Of a stretch of 64,000 nucleotides of DNA, positions 25,876-36,862 are shown one piece after another (the first letter of the stretch is position 1; every line of letters begins with the position of its first letter). This DNA is from Mangifera indica (Eukaryota > Streptophyta > Magnoliopsida > Sapindales > Anacardiaceae): contig NC_058151.1 in assembly GCF_011075055.1 (NCBI RefSeq), forward strand, positions 3,144,001 through 3,208,000, read 5' to 3'. The position numbers and the translations under genes are program-made. Under the pieces are notes generated by a model. That model was not told where the DNA came from. It worked only from the letters and a program-made list of their open reading frames with translations, and did no database searches.

Positions 25876-26060
25876 AGTAATATTATGTATATCTATTTTA
25901 AATATATAAATATATATATATATATTTATATGTGTCATTATATGATTAAATATTATTTTATTGTTAATTTAAAATTAATCAGTCATATGATGACACATAC
26001 ATAGTTTTATTAAAAATAATATTCAATCACATAATAACACACATAAATATATACTCATAT
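25876..26060. mobile_element. AT-rich palindromic MITE, copy 1
   Basis: Left arm 'tattatgtatatctatttta' followed by 'atgtgtcattatatgattaa'; the right half is the approximate reverse complement ('aatcacataataacacacat'). The right tip is degraded. Same family as 29608-29770. Confidence 0.5.
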
Positions 26061-26986
26061 TGAGTTTTAGTCAACAACAAAATTTATCTAATATATTTTA
26101 AATATAATAAAAGTTTTAAATAATAGTATAACAGTAAAACAATAATTTTACTATCTATTAATTTTGAAAAATAAAAAACAATAATTTTTTACCAGATCCA
26201 AACGTTTTAAACAAGACAATTTAACTCTTAAAAGCTCGGTTGCATTATGTTAAATTATTTGAGGATGTAAATATCATTTTTGAAACTAATTGGAATAAAC
26301 ATATTTTAAAAATTTTCAAAAGATCCTCAAATCTTTTCAAATTTTCAGTAAGCCCCTAACAATTTTCATAAAGATCCTCAATATTTTCAAAAATTATAGC
26401 TTATTCTCTAATATACAGTTATACAATAAAAAACTTCTATATATAAGAAGTGACAAAAAAAGAAAAAAGAGAGTAAAAGTAAAATAAAATAAGATATATT
26501 TTTATATAATTTAGATATTCAAAGTGTTATTTTTAATTTGTGTAAATTTAAGATTATCTGATAATTTTTAAAAATGAAATAGTAAAAATAAAATGATAAT
26601 TTTACTTTTAATTGTATTATTTATTAAATATTATTTATTCCAATTATAGGTAAAATTTTTTCTAAAACTTCTAAACCTTGGAAATGATATTCACTTCACT
26701 TTTATAGGTTGTTTGGTTTATAGTAAAGAAAGATTACTTTATTATTATCTCTATTTTAGATATTAAAAAATTATCAAGATGATTTTGATTTTATTATAAT
26801 TATATTTTTATTTATTAATTTTTTAAGATAAAAATAATTTCAACTTCATTTAATATAACAAGTAACATAAAAAATATTTTAAAATAATGTATTTATATCT
26901 ACCAAATTTCTTGAATATAATAATCATTTATATCTAGTAATAATCTTGATAATAATATTTCGATTCGGCACCCTTTATAAATACTT
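26061..26986. other. AT-rich intergenic DNA
   Basis: Only AT-rich, low-complexity sequence; nothing recognised. Confidence 0.4.
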
Positions 26987-27583
26987 GGCCAAAGGACTAT
27001 TTTTTACCTAAAGTATCATCTAATCTCAAGTTCCCACCCTATAACTTTGAAAATCTCATTCACCCACCTATGACCGATTAAAATTAATAGAACTCTAACA
27101 TTTTAAAATTTTATCTCTTCCCCCACCCCTCCTCCCCCAAAAAAAACTTCTAACAACTAACCATTTCTCCCATAGATCAAATTTTAAAAAATGATATTTC
27201 TCCCCCTAGGTTTAGTCTTCAACACTTCATTTGACATTAATTGGACGTCCAGTTGAGTGAAGAGAGATCATCGGATAGACAGAATGCTTCAGGGGGGAGA
27301 GATTGTTGGAAATGGTGTCGAAGTTTGAAAACTAAACCCAAAGAGAGAAATGTCATTTTTTAAAACTTGACCTATAGAGAAAATGATTAGTTTTTAAAGT
27401 TTTGTGAGAGAAAAAATAGATTAAATTTTAATTTATTTTTAATATTATGGATAAAATGATAATTTTACCTATAAAATTAATAGACTTAAACCTTCTATAG
27501 ATGAATACTTGATATTTTTATGACGAAGAGATAAAAACTTGAGATTAAAAATTACTTTGGGTGGGAATAAGTCAATTTTAGCT
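26987..27583. mobile_element. Long-TIR MITE, probably Mutator-like, degraded
   Basis: The left end GGCCAAAGGACTATTTTTTA and the following ~100 bp pair imperfectly with the reverse complement of the right end (about 27470-27583). For example, 'taatctcaagtt' on the left matches 'aacttgagatta' on the right. The interior is non-coding. The ends resemble the better-preserved 43650-44052 element (GGCCAAAAGAC). No clear target duplication remains, so the superfamily call rests on that resemblance. Confidence 0.5.
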
Positions 27584-28949
27584 TTTCCCTGGCGTGATTC
27601 TCCATGAAAATCATTATGTTTTTTGCACAAAATTATAAATAATCTCTGTTAAAATTGTGGTTCATCTTTAACAAATCCCCAGAAATTTAAAGAGAAAAAT
27701 TGACCTCTTTGTACGCAAAACAGGGATTCTGAACATAATTTCATGCAAGAAACCAAGCATTAAAATTCATTAATTAGGATGGTGAGTCCTTTACTTTTCT
27801 GTGGCCCAATTGCCCATAATTGAATTTACCCTTCAAAACAGTGCTAAAAAATGATCACAATAAAACCACCCAATTCCTTTCACACACAAGGCACTGAGCA
27901 TTCTACTACATTCAATGTTCACCTTAAAAATTCATGACCAAATTAAAAAATTTCAACCACCATGCATTAAGCTACATTTACTGTTGCTTTCCCTTGATGA
28001 CAAGTCGTTTACATAATCTATTTTCAAATTTTTCATGGAAAATCTTGTTCTGGATTTGATTTTCTTTCAGACTAAATGTCGACATCAAAGTTGTTTTCGC
28101 TCACAATGTTTGTTATTTTATGCCCAAAAGTGATGAATCCTCTCTCTAAATTACATCACCGAGATATTTGATATATTTTGCAACTTCCGCTTGACTGAAG
28201 GAACAAAACAAATGCCGAGAAACTTAAGGTTTAAGCATAATTTACAGGATTCAGTGGACTAAAGGTGAGATTTGCGCAGAGTTTTTTCATAGTTTGAAGC
28301 AGCAACTTCAGAAGATACTAAATTAACCCAAAAACATTAACATTAATAACTTTTCTATAAAGTAACAAAAGCCACCGAATTCTGACTATTAAAGTCATTG
28401 AATGCACTAAGTGGGACGCAAATAACCTAATTTCTGTTTTTGTCTTTGCCCCATCTTAGATACAAGGATAATGGAAATCCACATTCCCTTCTTGTAAAGA
28501 AATATTCTCTCTTGTTCCCTCTCAACCCGGAGGAAAATTTTCCCAACCCTTTCTCTTCTAAAAAAATAATGGTAGATTTATCAAGTGTGACAGTATATTA
28601 ATTAAATTTTTTTAAGTTTTGGTGGATATATAAATGAGGAGATGGACTGGAGAATGAATGAGCACAAGGATACGTCAAAAATATATTTATTTTTATCCTT
28701 GCTTCATCTTCAATTATATAAATATATCTATCTTTATCTTTGATTCGTCACTAATTATAAAAATATATTTATCTTCGTTTCCAATTATAGATTTTAATCA
28801 TTCTAATCACTATCCCCATTTAAAATAGAATATTCCCTCTCCTTTCAAGAAAAGATGAATGGAAGATCTTGTTTAGAGAATTGAATTGTCATTTCTACCC
28901 TTATAGTAATGGTCATTTAAGTAAATAGTTATTGTTCATTGTTTCGAAA
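27584..28949. other. Intergenic DNA
   Basis: Moderately AT-rich with no recognisable gene. Simple A/T-rich stretches only. Confidence 0.4.
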
Positions 28950-29110
28950 TATAATAGATATATATATTTATTTTGAATATATAAATATATATATATTTAT
29001 ATATAATATTATATGATTAAATGTTATTTTATTTTTAATTTAAATTTATTTAATTATATAATAATATATATTATATATATATATTTATTTATTTATTAAA
29101 TATAATAATA
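28950..29110. mobile_element. AT-rich palindromic MITE, copy 2
   Basis: Arms 'tatatatttattttgaatat' and 'atttatttatttattaaata' flank the shared core 'attatatgattaaatgttat' and its complement. Same family as 29608-29770. Confidence 0.45.
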
Positions 29111-29464
29111 TTGAGTTGTCGGACGGGTCCTTCTCGAAGGTCTGTTTATGGCAGAAATATGGCTATCACGAAACTTGTTCTTCTTTAATTATCAGGATGA
29201 TCTGCAAAATTGGAGTACTTTTTTTCCCATTAGCTTGCATGGAGCAGGCATTTTGCAGAGAGTAAATAATTGTGAGTTATAAATGTGAACTGGGTGGAGA
29301 TAAGTTAGATCCAGTTAATGATTGTGAAGATATGATATGAAAGTGAGAAAATCTGTTGCCCTACAATTATTTACTTCACCTTTACTCTGTTGGCCCATCC
29401 ACCATTCATTTTTCCCTTTTCTAAACAACTACCGTTTAATTTTCTTCTTTATTCTCACCATACC
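29111..29464. other. Intergenic DNA
   Basis: About 350 bp of ordinary composition; nothing recognised. Confidence 0.4.
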
Positions 29465-29600
29465 CATTTATTATTTATATATATTGTTACGTAATTAAAT
29501 AATTTTAAATTTAAAATAAATTAATATTTAATTATATAATAACACAAATAAATATATAGCTATTTATATATTTAAAAAAAATATATAATATTATTCTTTT
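29465..29600. mobile_element. AT-rich palindromic MITE, copy 3 (left arm shortened)
   Basis: Core 'tatattgttacgtaattaaa' with the complement 'ttaattatataataacacaa'; the right tip 'atatttaaa...atataatattattct' matches the family end. Lies directly beside the next copy. Confidence 0.45.
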
Positions 29601-29607
29601 TTAATAA

Positions 29608-29770
29608 TAAAATTATACATATCTATTTTAAATATATAAATATATATATTTGATATATATTATTATATAGTTAAAAGACTTTGAATTAAAGATAAATTAA
29701 TATTCAATCACGTAAAAATATATAAATATGTACTTATCTATATATTTAAAATAAATACGTATAATATTAC
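29608..29770. mobile_element. AT-rich palindromic MITE, best-preserved copy
   Basis: About 160 bp. The left arm ATTATACATATCTATTTTAA reappears as the reverse complement at the right end (TTAAAATAAATACGTATAAT), with one or two differences. The inner core 'tatattattatatagttaaa' also has its complement. Almost the whole element could fold into one hairpin. Further diverged copies lie at 25876, 28950, 29465, 42130 and 61240. Confidence 0.6.
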
Positions 29771-29785
29771 TCTTAACAATAAAAC

Positions 29786-30110
29786 ATGATTGAAATAGAT
29801 TTTAATTTTATCTACGTAAAGATCAATTCTAAATCCAATTAAAAAAATCAAGTTTGAAAGATCAATTAATTATGGTTTAAGTTTTTCTTGAAGAGAGAGA
29901 GAGCTCTCAAAATAGAGATAATTTTGTCTCTTCAAGGTAAATTTTGAGGGTTCTCTTTTATAAAAGAAAAGAAGGCCAACTCACTATTTACGACCTAATG
30001 TTTGGTGAAACGATTTTTCACTTTATCGATCACTTTTGGTTAGTGTACCATGTTATGTAAAAGGAGGAAAAAATTATTTAAACAAAAACTAAAAACAACA
30101 ATTAAACCTT
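29786..30110. other. Intergenic DNA
   Basis: No gene recognised. A short GA-rich run lies at about 29893-29908. Confidence 0.4.
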
Positions 30111-30114
30111 TCAG

Positions 30115-30313
30115 ATTAATAAAATTGATAAAGTATTAAAATTTAAAAGAAAAATTTTGAGTTTAAATCTTCGTAACATTTGTAAAACTCTGATGCAATG
30201 ATTGTAAGACATAAACTTACGTAATATAGTGATTGCATGTTTAATTATTATATCCCGAGATTTATTTATTCAATAAATCTGATAAGGTCTCTCAATTAAC
30301 AAAAAAAAAAACC
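30115..30313 (+). mobile_element. SINE-like element with A-tail
   Basis: A pol III A-box-like start ('agattaataaaattgataaagt') is followed about 40 bp later by a B-box-like GAGTTTAAATCTTCG, then about 120 bp of body and a poly-A tail (30300-30310). It resembles the 38773-38940 sequence. The boxes are diverged and no target duplication was found, so this is tentative. Confidence 0.35.
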
Positions 30314-31739
30314 CAAAAATGATTTAAGATATATAATTTTCTCTTATATATGATATTTAAATATTTATTCTATTTTATTTTCTCATTTTTTTCATTACTA
30401 TTTTTTCATCGTCTTTTCTCACTAATTTCTTTTCAATATCAACTCTACTTTTTTTCTTTTCCTATTTATTTCTTTTCAATAAAACAATCTATCAATTCCT
30501 CTTCTTTCCCTCTAAATATCAATACATTTCTTATTTTTCATTTTCCATGCATTTCTTAAATGTAAACATAAGGTTATTAAGATTTATTCCAATAAAATTA
30601 ATAAAAATGAAAAAAAATGGTGGTGAAGATTATTAGAAAAGAAGGATAATCAGTAATAAATTTGACTAAAGAAGAAGAACAGTCGAAGGTAATATTGTTA
30701 GTGAAGATGATGGGAGAACAAAGAGAATAATTAGTGATTGATGATGAAGATGATTGGTGTTGTTAACAAAGATGAATAGAGTAAAAAGGATTTATGGTTG
30801 GTTGTGAGTAATTAAAAATGACAAGGGGAGATAGAATAAAAAAGAGAAAATGAGTAAATTATTTTAGAAAAACAAAAATTAATAAATTATAATTATTTGA
30901 GGAAAAATTGTAAAATTAAATTCATTGGAATAAAAATGGGTTAATTAAAATTTTAATTTGATAGGGGTGCTTTTATAATTTTAGTAAAATTAGAGTCTTA
31001 TTGATAATTAAAATTTGTATGAAATGGTGATGACATTTTTGTTATTGTATTAATAAATGATAAAATAATAATTTATACTAAAATAAACAATAATTTATTA
31101 TCGAAAATTGATGATATATGAAAATTTAAAATTTTAAACTAAAAGGATAAAAATTGTTATTCATCAATACTTTGGTGGTAAAATTTTTCCATATATAATT
31201 GCAAAATTAAAGTTACCCGAAGAAGCAAGAGCATGTAGGTCCCCGCTTCAACTAAACCTCCGAGGACAGTGAGTGAACACTAAAGTTCTGTATACGCGCC
31301 AATCCCGAGAGTACGCTATTCATCAACCAGGCTGATATATCCTATCCCAAAATTCGCGCGGCGATGTTTCACCAAAGAATTCATACGCGCGTGAGACAAC
31401 CAGACAAACATGTCAGGGGATGCACGCGTGTATTATGCAAATTCGTCGTTCCCATTCCTCTGTGAACGCAAAGAGGAAAAGCAACCTCACATTCAACAGG
31501 GTGGGGGCCACGATCAAAGTTTGTTGATAGTTAAATGGTGATTGAATGGGCAAGGACCCACGTGATTCCTTTGTAGCTGAGCTGTAAGATTACTATTGGA
31601 TCTTCGTTCTATCTTTCATGATTAGCAGCCGCGCAATTTTCTCCGTGATTAGGAACACCCACACTCTATCCCTCCTACTTGGCTTTAGCTCCTGCTCTCT
31701 CATGGGTTGGATATAAACATTGTTGCATCGAGCTCAAAA
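30314..31739. other. Intergenic DNA
   Basis: 30320-30560 is a T/C-rich low-complexity stretch that yields a spurious open frame. 30600-31200 is A/G-rich. 31230-31720 has near-normal composition, but no coding or RNA feature was identified. Confidence 0.4.
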
Positions 31740-32060
31740 ACCAGTTTATTTCAAATTTAAATTAAATCGAATTAAAAAATTTATTTTTTTAAAATCAAAT
31801 TAAATTTAAATTAAAAATTTTAGTTTGATTTGATTCAATAATTAAATAAATAATTTAATTTAGTTTAAATTTATTTTTTAATTTAATTTAAATTAGATTA
31901 ATTAATTATTAAATTATATTATTTTATCAATAAATCATAAATTTAAATTATAAATTTGAATTGAATTATTTTTATTAAAATTAAATTTAAACTATTTTAA
32001 ATATTAATTTAATAAATTTAAATAAAATTATTTTTTATTTAAACCTAAATAAAATTCAAA
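31740..32060. repeat. Low-complexity AAATTTAAATTR tract
   Basis: A degenerate array of aaatttaaattaaat-type words over about 320 bp. Similar tracts lie at 32620-32930, 41480-41880 and 49330-49500. Confidence 0.7.
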
Positions 32061-33440
32061 CAAAAGAGTGTTGAAACTCTGAGTGGGTTGATATCGACCC
32101 TTGTTTCCATCCACTTGGCCCATCCTGATGATATGATGCTTCTCGTCCTGATCTTATGACCAAATATCGACGGTCAGATTACGGGCAATGTTGGGCGCAT
32201 GACACATCATACAAATGAAAAGTGTTGCGGCAAATATCTTGGATACTGTATGTGTTTTCCTTTTTCCTTTTTATTTTTTAAAAGTAAACCGGAATGAGAG
32301 AGATAAATAAATTAAATTGTGAAAATTCAACAATGCCCCCGTATCAAGGATTGTTCTTCTTTAAGAGGACAAGAAAAGGGTCCCATTCTTGTCACGATCT
32401 CCATTTTGCAGGTGCAGGAAAAGCCAAAAATTAGGTCACTGTTGTAAATTAAATAAAAAACACTATCCTTCTTCTGTGGACCGAAGGGAAAGGGCTGGCT
32501 GGACTTATCTGCTGTGAATTGTCCTTTTATACGATAATAATACTCTGTATAAAATTAAAATATAAATCATTGCCAAATATAGATGAATGGATGAATACTG
32601 GTTTGAATATTTAATAGGGTAATTTTTATGGTTGGATTTGAATTGAATTTATTTAAATTTAAATTTGAATATAAGAATTTAATATTTTTTTAATTTAAGT
32701 TTAAAAGATGTTTGATTAATAAAATTGGTAATATTAAAAATTTTGATACGAATTAATTAAAATAATATTATTTTGATTGATATATATCAAAATAATATTA
32801 TTTTAATATTAAATCAAATTTAAAGCTCGATTTCTTTTAAATTAGTCAAATTCAAACACTTTTAACTCTATTAAAATTAAACTGAGTTTAAATTTAATTT
32901 AATTTAAATTTAAATTTAATTATTTTCATCTTTGATTAAGGCTAATTGAAGCGGAGCCTATCCTAAATATAAGCGGATTAGAGTATGAGGGGAATCTAAA
33001 AATTGATAATACAAATAAAATTTAACTGTGGTCAAAACCACACCGTATAATGTAAATTAAAGGCCAATTAATACTGTATATAGAAATTTACGGTGATCAT
33101 ATAAGTACATAAGAAAACTCCCAAAAAGGGCAGCGTGGTCGATTGAAGAGAAATGGACATGTAATTACAAAAGTGGAATTCCGAAATTATCCCTTCCAAC
33201 ATTTTCCCGCGCATCAGAAACATATAAAGTCTGATGAGATCAAATCAGATCAGATGACGACGACCATCAAGATGATGATGCCCCTGACTTCCTCTCTGAC
33301 TTGTAGACCCCACCCCCTCCCCCTCCTCGCCTCTGCACTTTATTTATCTATCTGTCCTCCACAACCCGCAAATCAATGCCCCTCAAATATATATATATAT
33401 ATTTAAAATTTCAAAAATATTAATATATTTTAATCCGCAC
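32061..33440. other. Upstream region of the EXORDIUM-like gene
   Basis: 32620-32930 is another AAATTTAAATT-type tract, including a 'caaaataatattattttgat' palindrome around 32758-32800. 33143-33406 is open on the plus strand but looks like chance. No other gene seen. Confidence 0.45.
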
Positions 33441-33444
33441 TCTG

Positions 33445-33454
33445 TATATATATA
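33445..33454 (+). promoter_or_regulatory. TATA box of the EXORDIUM-like gene
   Basis: TATATATATAGCCCC sits about 75 bp upstream of the ATG at 33526, which fits a short 5' UTR of roughly 45 nt. Confidence 0.6.
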
Positions 33455-33525
33455 GCCCCATGACCGCGCACAAACACGAGACTTTTATTTCTTAACCATT
33501 TCAAACAAACTAAACACTCACCGAT

Positions 33526-34542
33526 ATGCGACCGCTTACGGAGGTCCTCACCCTCACCGTATTTACTTTACTCTTAGCCATCTCTCACTCCGCCGCCTGG
33601 CGCCCATGGCCGCACGCTAAATACAACACCTCCGATTTCATCTACGGTAGCTCGAAAAAATATGAGGGCTCGTCGGAGTTCGTACACATGAAATACCACA
33701 TGGGCCCCGTCCTCACTGCCAATATCACCGTATACCCTATATGGTACGGCACGTGGCAGAAGAGTCAGAAGAAGATCATCCGCGAGTTCATCAACTCAAT
33801 CTCCGCCGTTAACGCCAAGCACCCGTCGGTTGCCGGCTGGTGGAAGACCGTGCAGCTTTACACGGATCAAACCCAGAATAATATCTCCAGTACGGTGCGT
33901 TTAGGCCGGGAGAAAAACGATCGTTTTTACTCCCACGGCAAGAGACTCACGCGCTTGTCCCTTCAGTCCGTGATTAAAAGCCACGTCACGGCTAAGTCAA
34001 AGCCGCTACCTACAAACCCCAAGAGTGGGCTCTACCTTTTGCTCACATCGGATGACGTGTACGTCCAGGATTTCTGCGGGCAAGTGTGTGGGTTCCACTA
34101 CTTCACTTTCCCGTCAATAGTGGGGTACACGTTACCGTACGCGTGGGTGGGGAACTCCGCGAAGTTCTGTCCAGGAGTGTGCGCCTACCCCTTCGCCGTA
34201 CCAAATTATATCCCCGGATTAAAGCCAGTGAAGTCACCGAACGGCGACGTAGGAGTGGACGGAATGATAAGCGTGATCGCTCACGAGATTGCCGAGCTGG
34301 CAACAAACCCTTTAGTTAACGCTTGGTACGCAGGACCAGACCCGGTTGCCCCGGTGGAAATTGGTGATTTGTGTGAGGGTATTTATGGAACTGGGGGGGG
34401 TGGGTCGTACACGGGACAGTTATTGGACGGTGAAGATGGTGCTACGTATAATATGAATGGGATCAGACGGAGATACTTAGTTCAGTGGGTTTGGAACCAC
34501 GTGGTGAATTACTGTACTGGACCTAATGCGCTTGATCAGTAA
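33526..34542 (+). CDS. EXORDIUM-like secreted protein
   Basis: A 338-residue intronless gene of the plant EXORDIUM/phosphate-induced protein (PHI-1) family, extracellular proteins linked to brassinosteroid- and carbon-dependent growth. A signal peptide covers about residues 1-24 (hydrophobic core LTLTVFTLLLAIS). Family hallmarks: YHMGPVLTANITVYPIWYG (57-75), GLYLLLTSDDVYVQDFC (168-184), CGFHYF (188-193), VGNSAKFCPGVCAYPF (208-223), AHEIAELATNPLVNAWYAG (252-270), IGDLCEG (279-285) and a C-terminal YLVQWVWN (317-324). The HEIAE at 253-257 resembles the first half of a metalloprotease HExxH but lacks the second His, as is usual in this family. Coding sequence is GC-richer than its flanks. Complete and probably functional. 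Confidence 0.95.
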   Translation: MRPLTEVLTLTVFTLLLAISHSAAWRPWPHAKYNTSDFIYGSSKKYEGSSEFVHMKYHMGPVLTANITVYPIWYGTWQKSQKKIIREFINSISAVNAKHPSVAGWWKTVQLYTDQTQNNISSTVRLGREKNDRFYSHGKRLTRLSLQSVIKSHVTAKSKPLPTNPKSGLYLLLTSDDVYVQDFCGQVCGFHYFTFPSIVGYTLPYAWVGNSAKFCPGVCAYPFAVPNYIPGLKPVKSPNGDVGVDGMISVIAHEIAELATNPLVNAWYAGPDPVAPVEIGDLCEGIYGTGGGGSYTGQLLDGEDGATYNMNGIRRRYLVQWVWNHVVNYCTGPNALDQ

Positions 34543-35030
34543 ATTAAAAGTTTTTGGTGGCGGTTTGTGGTAATTTGGTAATTTTGATATTTTTTTTTGA
34601 AATTTTGTTTGTTGGGACTTGATAATGTATGGTTGGATTGGATGATGGATGCTGTTGATGCATGATTAGTTTGAAGGTAGTCGAAAAGTTTGTTAAATAT
34701 GTAATAATAATTATTTGCAAACAATTTATATGCCGTTATTTCCCGCCTTATTTGAACCAAGTTAAGATATTTTCATGATATTTTGAAGAGATTAATCGTT
34801 TCAACTGAAATTCTAACAGCTAAAAAGGCGTTAACATGGAGGAAAGGGAAGTGTCAAATTTCAGACAAGCTGCGGACTCGTAAGTATAAATTGTTTGTAC
34901 TAGCCATTGCTTCTTTTTTTATGTTGCCTTCTCAACAAAGACCTTTATTGGGATCCCAACTTCAAGGCCTACAATGTACTCTTCCACTCCGTTTTTTTCT
35001 TTTTCTTTTTCCCTTCTGCTTGTTTAAAGT
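34543..35030. other. 3' region of the EXORDIUM-like gene
   Basis: Likely 3' UTR followed by intergenic DNA. The open frame at 34783-35064 (+) shows no recognisable features. Confidence 0.4.
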
Positions 35031-35730
35031 GGGCCAAGAGACTTATTTCCAACCTAAGGAATAGATAAAACCTAAATTTTTAACCTCTCATTTTTTTTTA
35101 ACTCAAATATTTATTTATTTATGACTCAAAGTTAATTAAATTTTTCTTTTAAAATTACTAATAAAATCATTACTTTATCATTAATATTAAAAAGTATAAT
35201 TTTATCTTATTTTCTTTTTTAATTTTTGAAAAAAAATAGCTTTATTATTATTTATAAATTTCAAAATTTTAAAAATAATTCCTATTTTCCCCTCACTTAG
35301 GTTTTCTTTTCTCCCCTTTTGGCTAGCACTCCATTATTGATGCTTTCTTCTTTCAGCCTTCACCATTGAAATCTTTCAAAAGGGTATCGTGAGAGGCCAT
35401 CTGACGAAGAGACAACGAAAGGACAAAGAGGTTCTTCTCTTCGTCATCTCTTTGTTACATGAGCTTTCAAGATGATCGGTCGAAAGATTTTGACAATGAC
35501 GATAGGAAAAGGAAGTTGTCTATGATAGTGGTGGTCGAAGAGGGGAGACAAAAAAAACCTAAGTGGGGGGTGGAGGGGGGAATAATTACTTTTTAATACT
35601 TGAAATATTTAGGTAGTGATGAAGTTGTTAGTTTTCAAATTTTAAAAAATTAAAATGAGATAAAATTATAATTTTTTTAATATTACTAATAAAATAATGA
35701 TTTTGTCTTGAACTCTCTTTAAAAATGAGA
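35031..35730. mobile_element. Long-inverted-repeat MITE, Mutator-like family, right tip lost
   Basis: Left end GGGCCAAGAGACTTATTTCC. Two long imperfect inverted arms, about 35155-35317 and 35545-35720, pair with each other; for example 'tcacttaggttttcttttct' on the left matches the reverse complement of 'acaaaaaaaacctaagtggg' on the right. The interior between the arms is more GC-balanced and non-coding. The expected GGCC-type right end is not visible. Confidence 0.45.
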
Positions 35731-36636
35731 AGTTGTAGTGATAAAAGAGAGGATTTGAAATATTAGAAAATAAAGATGGTGAATAGTTTAAATGATAAAA
35801 GAGAGGATTACAAATAGTAAAATATAAAGAAGAGTGACATAAAAGGGATTCTAAATATTAGAAAGCAATGTTTTAAAAATTGGATTGGTGATCGAACCAG
35901 TACATTAATCGATTTAATTGGACAATTAATTTGTTGACAAATTATTATGTATTTTTTAAATAATATTAAACATTTATCACATTTTTGAAATATATAACTT
36001 ATGAAACATATAAAACATAATTGTAAATATGTTAATTAAACAACTGATATTTTATTACATAAATAAACAAAAAAACTAATTACAAATTTTATCATTAATT
36101 CAATTAAATCCTACAAATTATAATTCTTTTAAATTTTGAAAAGATAAAAATTATGTAATATTATGTAAATTTGATTTTCTTATTCTTAAATTTTTTTTCT
36201 GATTCAAAAGATTTATAGAATTTGATCAAATTTTAAATAAGTTAATATTTATATATATATATATTAAAACAGATTATAAAATCAGACTAAGTAATAGATT
36301 AATTCAAAATTTAACTAATCACATTGGATAATTTGGTCCAATTTAAAAAACACGGTTAGAAGGTAAAGATTCTTTCTTGGTCTTATTAATTAAACATAAA
36401 ATATATTAATTAAATGATTGATATTTTCTTAGATAGATAAAGAAAAAATATCTAATAATTGATTTTAAATATTGTTTTGGTTTAATAGATTTATTGAATT
36501 TGATTAAATTTTAAATAAGACAATAATTATATATAAATCAAATCAAGTTATAAAATCAAATTAAATTATACACTAATTTATGACTTAATCAATTGCATGA
36601 AATAATTGATTTGATTTTAAAAATACTTTTTATACA
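35731..36636. other. AT-rich intergenic DNA
   Basis: Nothing recognised. Confidence 0.4.
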
Positions 36637-36862
36637 ATAATGCTATATGTATAGAAACTGTACATAAAATTTATAGACAAACTGATGTGGTAGTGATGTA
36701 GCAAATCTCATGTGTTAAAACTCCCACATCAGTTTATCTTCTTTTGTGAGAATCAAATTGTGAAGATAAAATATTTCATTTTTATGACATTAATATGACA
36801 GTTTTGACACATAACATTTATCACATCACTATCATATCAATTTGTATATAAATTAAACAATA
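36637..36862. mobile_element. MITE with imperfect inverted repeats
   Basis: Left arm (36640-36720) contains 'aaactgatgtggtagtgatg' then 'catgtgttaaaac'. The right arm (36795-36862) contains 'gttttgacacataac' then 'catcactatcatatcaattt', an imperfect reverse complement. About 225 bp, non-coding. Superfamily not assigned. Confidence 0.55.

Noticed and set aside
30350..30559. Plus-strand Phe/Ser-rich open frame
   Set aside because: It is the translation of a T/C-rich low-complexity stretch.
34783..35064. 93-codon frame downstream of the EXORDIUM-like gene
   Set aside because: No domain; it runs across the left end of a MITE.
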